Of a stretch of 43,210 nt of DNA, positions 39,614 through 43,210 are shown one piece after another. The notes beneath the pieces were generated by a model. That model saw only the letters and a program-made list of their open reading frames with translations, had not been told where the DNA came from and did no database searches. A program made the position numbers and the translations under genes. The stretch covers positions 1 to 43,210 of the forward strand of contig JAJFTZ010000062.1 in assembly GCA_021372675.1 (NCBI GenBank), given 5' to 3'. This DNA is from Eubacteriales bacterium. Lineage in GTDB: Bacteria; Bacillota; Clostridia; Christensenellales; CAG-138. Numbering within the stretch: position 1 is the stretch's first letter; each line of letters opens with the position of its first letter.

Positions 39614-41233
39614 CTATTTCCCGCCCATACCGTTGTACAGCGCGTCGAGAAGCGTTCCGTCCGCGTTTTGCGAAAGCTCCCAGATGCCCGCGCCGCGAAG
39701 CCCTCTCGCTTTGATGTAAGCCCCCTTTTCCGCGATCGACTGCGCGTCGTCGTAGGAGAGGAACGTGCTGCCGTTATAAAGCCACGGCACGCACGCGTCG
39801 GGGTGGAAGTAGCGCGTGTAGGAAGGGTCGCTCAAATACTGCGCGAGGATCACGTCGTAACTTACCGACGAGGCTTTATAGAAGGTTTGGTATAGCCCGT
39901 TTCCGCCCGCGGCCGCCTTCGTGAACTGCCTGCCGTAGAACGGTACGCCTAACGTAAGCTTTTCGCGCGGGAAGCCCGCGTTGAGCCATGCGTTCACGGC
40001 ATCGTCCGCGCTCCATTGAAACTGCGGCGAAGCCTCTGCGGGCTTATAGAGCGGCGCGTTGAAATCCGTATACTTTCCCGCGCCGCCGTGTATATCGTAG
40101 GTCATGGCGAGCGCGAAATCCACATAGGGCGCCACCTCTTTAAGCTCGAAGTTCTTGAGGACCGCCGCGTCGCTCGGGCCGGCGAAGGTCAGCAGGTACC
40201 GCTTCCCGTCCAAGGCTCCCCGCGCGGATAATTTTTCGCGCAGCGTTTTCATCAGCAGCGTGAAATTGCCCTTGTCGGCGGCGCGCGTTTTATTCGAGGA
40301 AAGGCCGCCCGAAACGGGAAATTCCCAATCGATGTCGATGCCGTCGAAGCCGTATTTCACCATGAAATTCACGGCGCTGTCGGCAAACGCCGACCTGCGC
40401 GCCGAAGTGGAGGCGGCGTCCGAAAAGCGGGCGGACCACGTCCAGCCGCCTACGGAAAGTATGGTCTTGAGCTGCGGATACCGCTCTTTAAGCTTAATAA
40501 GCTCCTGAAAGTTGGCAGGGTCTACCTTAGGGTCACCCATCGTCACCTTGAGGTCGGAACCTATGTTTGCAAACGCATAGAAGATATGCGTCAGCTGCCC
40601 CGCGTTTTTAAGATCGAGCGGCGTAAAGCCGGAATGGGCGGCCCACGAGGCGTAGTAGCCGCTTACCACCGCGCTCGTATCCGCCGCCGGCTCGGCCGCG
40701 TCCGAGCGAAGGGATAAATACGACGTGTGGATGTAGGCGGTTTTGCCGGAATAGGCGATCTTATACCAATCCCCCTCCTGCCCGAGCACGGGGTATGCTG
40801 CGCCCTTTTTCGCCGTGCCGAGCTTTTGAAAGCCGGTTCCGGGGCCGCTTCGCACGTTCACGGCGCTGGTGCAATTTACGACCGTCCCCGTCACGCCGGA
40901 TGCGGAAGGCGCGGGAGGCGCGGAGGGATTTCCCCCCGCCGCGGCGGAAAACGCCATATAGCTTTTGCTCACATAGCCGGTTTTCCCCTGATAGCTTATT
41001 TTGTACCAGCCGCTTAAGGTTTCAAGCACGGGATACTTGGCGCCCAGAGGCGCCGTGCCGAGCTTTTTATAGCCGGTGCCCGGCCCGCTTCGCACGTTGA
41101 CCGCCTTTTTACAGTTGACGATGGTGCCTTCCCCGCTTTCCGCGGCGAGCGCGCTTTGCCCCGCAAGCGCGAAGCACAGGAAAAACATAAGCGCCATCAA
41201 AAGCGCAAACGCGGATTTTGTTTTAAGATACAT
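39614..41233 (-). CDS. Secreted GH18 glycosidase with two SH3b domains
   Basis: A 539-residue exported protein. A signal peptide spans ~1-30 (ALLMALMFFLCFALAGQSAL, then AAES). Two bacterial SH3 domains follow (~36-95 and ~115-175), each with NVRSGPGTGxxKLGTA. A GH18 catalytic domain starts at ~190 (VSGYYASWAAH) and has the active-site motif DGIDIDWE with Asp297, Asp300, Asp302 and acid Glu304. SH3b domains bind peptidoglycan peptides, so the enzyme probably acts on beta-1,4-GlcNAc linkages at or near the wall (chitinase or endo-beta-N-acetylglucosaminidase, as in spore-coat YaaH-like proteins). A GGGGAG site precedes the ATG. Confidence 0.92.
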   Translation of the reverse strand: MYLKTKSAFALLMALMFFLCFALAGQSALAAESGEGTIVNCKKAVNVRSGPGTGYKKLGTAPLGAKYPVLETLSGWYKISYQGKTGYVSKSYMAFSAAAGGNPSAPPAPSASGVTGTVVNCTSAVNVRSGPGTGFQKLGTAKKGAAYPVLGQEGDWYKIAYSGKTAYIHTSYLSLRSDAAEPAADTSAVVSGYYASWAAHSGFTPLDLKNAGQLTHIFYAFANIGSDLKVTMGDPKVDPANFQELIKLKERYPQLKTILSVGGWTWSARFSDAASTSARRSAFADSAVNFMVKYGFDGIDIDWEFPVSGGLSSNKTRAADKGNFTLLMKTLREKLSARGALDGKRYLLTFAGPSDAAVLKNFELKEVAPYVDFALAMTYDIHGGAGKYTDFNAPLYKPAEASPQFQWSADDAVNAWLNAGFPREKLTLGVPFYGRQFTKAAAGGNGLYQTFYKASSVSYDVILAQYLSDPSYTRYFHPDACVPWLYNGSTFLSYDDAQSIAEKGAYIKARGLRGAGIWELSQNADGTLLDALYNGMGGK

Positions 41234-41260
41234 GTCGTCACTCCCCGATTTGATGCTTCG

Positions 41261-41269
41261 ATTCTAGCA
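41261..41269 (-). promoter_or_regulatory. Extended -10 promoter of the glycosidase gene
   Basis: On the minus strand TGCTAGAAT combines an extended TGn with the -10 hexamer TAGAAT (41266-41261), 27 bases before the ATG. No good -35 is seen, as is usual for extended -10 promoters. Confidence 0.45.
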
Positions 41270-41431
41270 TGTTCGGCGTTTGTGAAGCCATGTGTAAGTA
41301 ATGTATGCGCAGAAGGATTTTCCCATGGTTTGTGCAAAACTGCGGAGAACCGCCCCCGCTTTGCTAAGTTTTGCCGGAATTTCCGGTATTTTTATGCGGG
41401 CCGCCGCGCATAAAAGCAAAATGGCGCATAT

Positions 41432-42535
41432 TCAGTTTTCGCGGAAAGAATCGAGAAGCGCATTTACGATACGCTCGCAGGCATGGCCGTCGCCGTAGGG
41501 GCTGACCGCGCGGCTCATGCGCCCGTATTCCGTGCGGTCGGTCAGAAGCCGCAAAAAGCCTTGATACACCGCCTCCTCCTCCGTGCCCACGAGCTTTAGG
41601 GTGCCCGCCTCCACGCCCTCGGGCCGCTCCGTCACATCCCGCAGCACCAGCACGGGCTTTCCGAAGGCGGAGGCCTCCTCCTGTATCCCGCCGCTGTCGG
41701 TGAGGATCATATAGCAGCGGGCGATGTAGTTGTGAAAGGCCAGCACGTCCACGGGCTCTATGAGGCGTATGCGCTCGAAGCCGCGTAAAAGCTCAGCCGC
41801 GCGCCGCACCACGGGGTTATGGTGCACGGGAAACAGCAGCTTAACATCCGGCGTTTCCTCCACCGCGCGCCTTACGCCGCGAAAGATGCGCTCCAAAGGC
41901 CCGCCCCAGTTTTCCCGCCGGTGCGCCGTCAAAAGCACCATGCGGCTGCCCTCCGCCCATGCGAGCGCGTCGTCCGTAAAGCCTTTGCCCGTGGTGAGCT
42001 TGAGCGCGTCGATCACGGTGTTGCCCGTTATATACACGGCGCGCGGGTCCTTGCCCTCGCTTAAAAGGTTTTGCCTCGCGCGCTCCGTTGGCGCAAAATG
42101 CCATTTCGCGATAAGCCCCGCCGCCTGCCGGTCGAACTCCTCGGGAAAGGGCGCGTAAATATCGTACGTGCGAAGACCCGCCTCCACGTGGCCGACGGGT
42201 ATCTTCATGTAAAACGCGGCGAGGGCCGCGGCAAAGGTCGTGGGCGTATCGCCGTGCACGAGCACCGCGTCGGGTAGTTCCTGTCCGTATACGCCGCGAA
42301 GCCCCTCCATGACCCTGAAGGTAATGTCAAAAAGCGTTTGCCGCTCGCGCATAACGCAAAGGTCGTGATCGGGCGTTACCTTAAAAAAGCCGAGCACCTG
42401 ATCCAGCATTTCCCTGTGCTGGCCCGTAACACATACGACGGTTTTGAAGGCGGGCGTTTTTTTAAGCGCCAGCACCAGCGGACACATTTTGATCGCCTCC
42501 GGGCGGGTTCCAAACACGACGAGTATCCTTTTCAA
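41432..42535 (-). CDS. wecB: UDP-N-acetylglucosamine 2-epimerase (non-hydrolysing)
   Basis: A 367-residue WecB/MnaA enzyme that interconverts UDP-GlcNAc and UDP-ManNAc, a precursor for teichoic acid linkage units and surface polysaccharides. It starts KRILVVFGTRPEAIKM and carries VTGQHREMLDQVL, VHGDTPTTFA, VGHVEAGLRT, YITGNTVIDAL, LLTAHRRENWG and TDSGGIQEEA. The start is TTG at 42535, 7 bases after AAAGGAGG; a longer frame runs into the upstream gene. It overlaps the upstream stop (TTGA), so the two are co-translated. Confidence 0.95.
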   Translation of the reverse strand: MKRILVVFGTRPEAIKMCPLVLALKKTPAFKTVVCVTGQHREMLDQVLGFFKVTPDHDLCVMRERQTLFDITFRVMEGLRGVYGQELPDAVLVHGDTPTTFAAALAAFYMKIPVGHVEAGLRTYDIYAPFPEEFDRQAAGLIAKWHFAPTERARQNLLSEGKDPRAVYITGNTVIDALKLTTGKGFTDDALAWAEGSRMVLLTAHRRENWGGPLERIFRGVRRAVEETPDVKLLFPVHHNPVVRRAAELLRGFERIRLIEPVDVLAFHNYIARCYMILTDSGGIQEEASAFGKPVLVLRDVTERPEGVEAGTLKLVGTEEEAVYQGFLRLLTDRTEYGRMSRAVSPYGDGHACERIVNALLDSFREN

Positions 42536-43210
42536 TCCGCTTCCTCCTTTGAGCTGCGGCCCTTTACAATGTCCGCAACGCCCAAGGCGGCGAGGATCGC
42601 AAATACGGGAAGCATCAGGTAATGATAGCGGTTTTGAGATTCCACGAGCATGTGGAGCGCCGCGATACCGATAAATAAAAGCAAAAACACCTGCGCGGGG
42701 CTTTCCGTACGCCGTTTGAACGCCCGGGCGGCGTATACGGCGGAAAAGAATACACCCATCAGGTAAAAGCCGTCGTTCCACCGCGTGAGCCTGTCGATAA
42801 AGCCTTGGCGCGCGGGCGTTAAAGCGCTCTGCTGCTCCAAAAAGAGGCCCGTCCACGTGGCGCCGTAATCGTCGTTTTTCCAAAGGTAGGAAAACTTTTC
42901 GAACATCAGGTTTTCTATGCCCACGGGGTCCGCTTTCACGCGCCCGAGCGCAACACCGAGGCTCGCCTTATGCGCCGCCACAGCGCCCGCTTGCGCAAAC
43001 TGCGCCGCGAAAAACTCCGCGTCCGTCTGGTTCCACGCGCCCTTTGCCTCGATATTGAGGCCCACCATCAAATTGTAGCCGAAGGATACGCCGCCGCCCG
43101 GCAGCGCGCAGCCGATGGCGTTGGATATGCCGCGGTTCAAAAAACTGCCCGTTATAAAAAAGCTCGCCGCGGCCAAAAGCGCGAGGAACCAGCCTTGGCA
43201 GGAAAAGCGG
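42532..43210 (-). CDS. Membrane protein, GT39/ArnT-like, C-terminal part
   Basis: The frame is open to the window edge, so the start is missing; at least 225 residues are present. There are hydrophobic segments at both ends (FLALLAAASFFITGS; VFLLLFIGIAALHMLVES; MLPVFAILAALGVADIV). The motif ESQNRYHYLMLP before the last membrane span is typical of polyprenyl-phosphate-sugar-dependent GT-C transferases of the dolichyl-phosphate-mannose/ArnT kind. With wecB directly downstream it suggests surface glycan synthesis. The catalytic N-terminal loop is not in the window. Confidence 0.65.
   Translation of the reverse strand, partial: RFSCQGWFLALLAAASFFITGSFLNRGISNAIGCALPGGGVSFGYNLMVGLNIEAKGAWNQTDAEFFAAQFAQAGAVAAHKASLGVALGRVKADPVGIENLMFEKFSYLWKNDDYGATWTGLFLEQQSALTPARQGFIDRLTRWNDGFYLMGVFFSAVYAARAFKRRTESPAQVFLLLFIGIAALHMLVESQNRYHYLMLPVFAILAALGVADIVKGRSSKEEAD

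Noticed and set aside
41386..41418. Terminator after wecB
   Set aside because: TTTTATGCG and CGCATAAAA pair, but the T residues are on the 5' side and A residues on the 3' side in either direction, so it is not an intrinsic terminator.

Overview
The window looks like a chromosome segment of a Gram-positive Clostridia-type bacterium (phylum Bacillota). The grounds are strong AGGAGG-type ribosome binding sites, a phi13/HK97-type siphophage, large serine recombinases, a GHKL kinase/LytTR regulator pair and a DUF969-DUF979-Pcp gene block. I cannot place it below class with confidence.

Bases 1 to about 19,740 are the right-hand part of a GC-rich prophage on the + strand, entered inside the terminase large subunit. 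Order: terminase, portal, ClpP-type prohead protease, major capsid, head-tail connectors, major tail protein, tail assembly chaperone with a -1 frameshift extension, tape measure, Dit, Gp37-like protein, two baseplate/fibre proteins, holin, endolysin, then an HTH/zinc-finger protein, a 53-residue SHOCT-like protein and two tandem large serine recombinases. Two AT-richer cargo genes interrupt the late operon: a Fic protein between terminase and portal, and a CPBP-family membrane protease between chaperone and tape measure. Each has its own promoter and its own terminator, which suggests expression from the lysogen.

Bases about 19,740 to 25,760 hold a second, lower-GC module. It has a cluster of five 13-bp sites (19821-19946), a leftward CI-like repressor, a control region, and a rightward operon: small HTH protein, RepA/KaiC-like ATPase, a stand-alone resolvase domain that has lost its catalytic residues, an intact serine recombinase with a long N-terminal extension and an unusual C-terminal half, and two small proteins. 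By eye, a domain in the recombinase C-terminal half recurs in the first small protein and probably in the second. The module ends beside four 17-bp iterons (25679-25754). This looks like a multi-subunit, ATPase-associated serine recombination system and is the strongest candidate here for something undescribed.

Bases about 25,980 to 43,210 are mostly minus-strand chromosomal genes. They include a decayed gene, a small cysteine-rich protein, a metallophosphoesterase lipoprotein with putative LytTR boxes upstream of its promoter, the kinase/regulator pair, a hairpin-dense 670-base intergenic region, and a peptide-salvage operon (M14 peptidase, DUF969, DUF979, M29-like aminopeptidase, pyroglutamyl peptidase, GyrI-like protein). 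Next come a GNAT acetyltransferase on +, a secreted SH3/GH18 glycosidase, UDP-GlcNAc 2-epimerase, and the end of a membrane protein that runs off the window.
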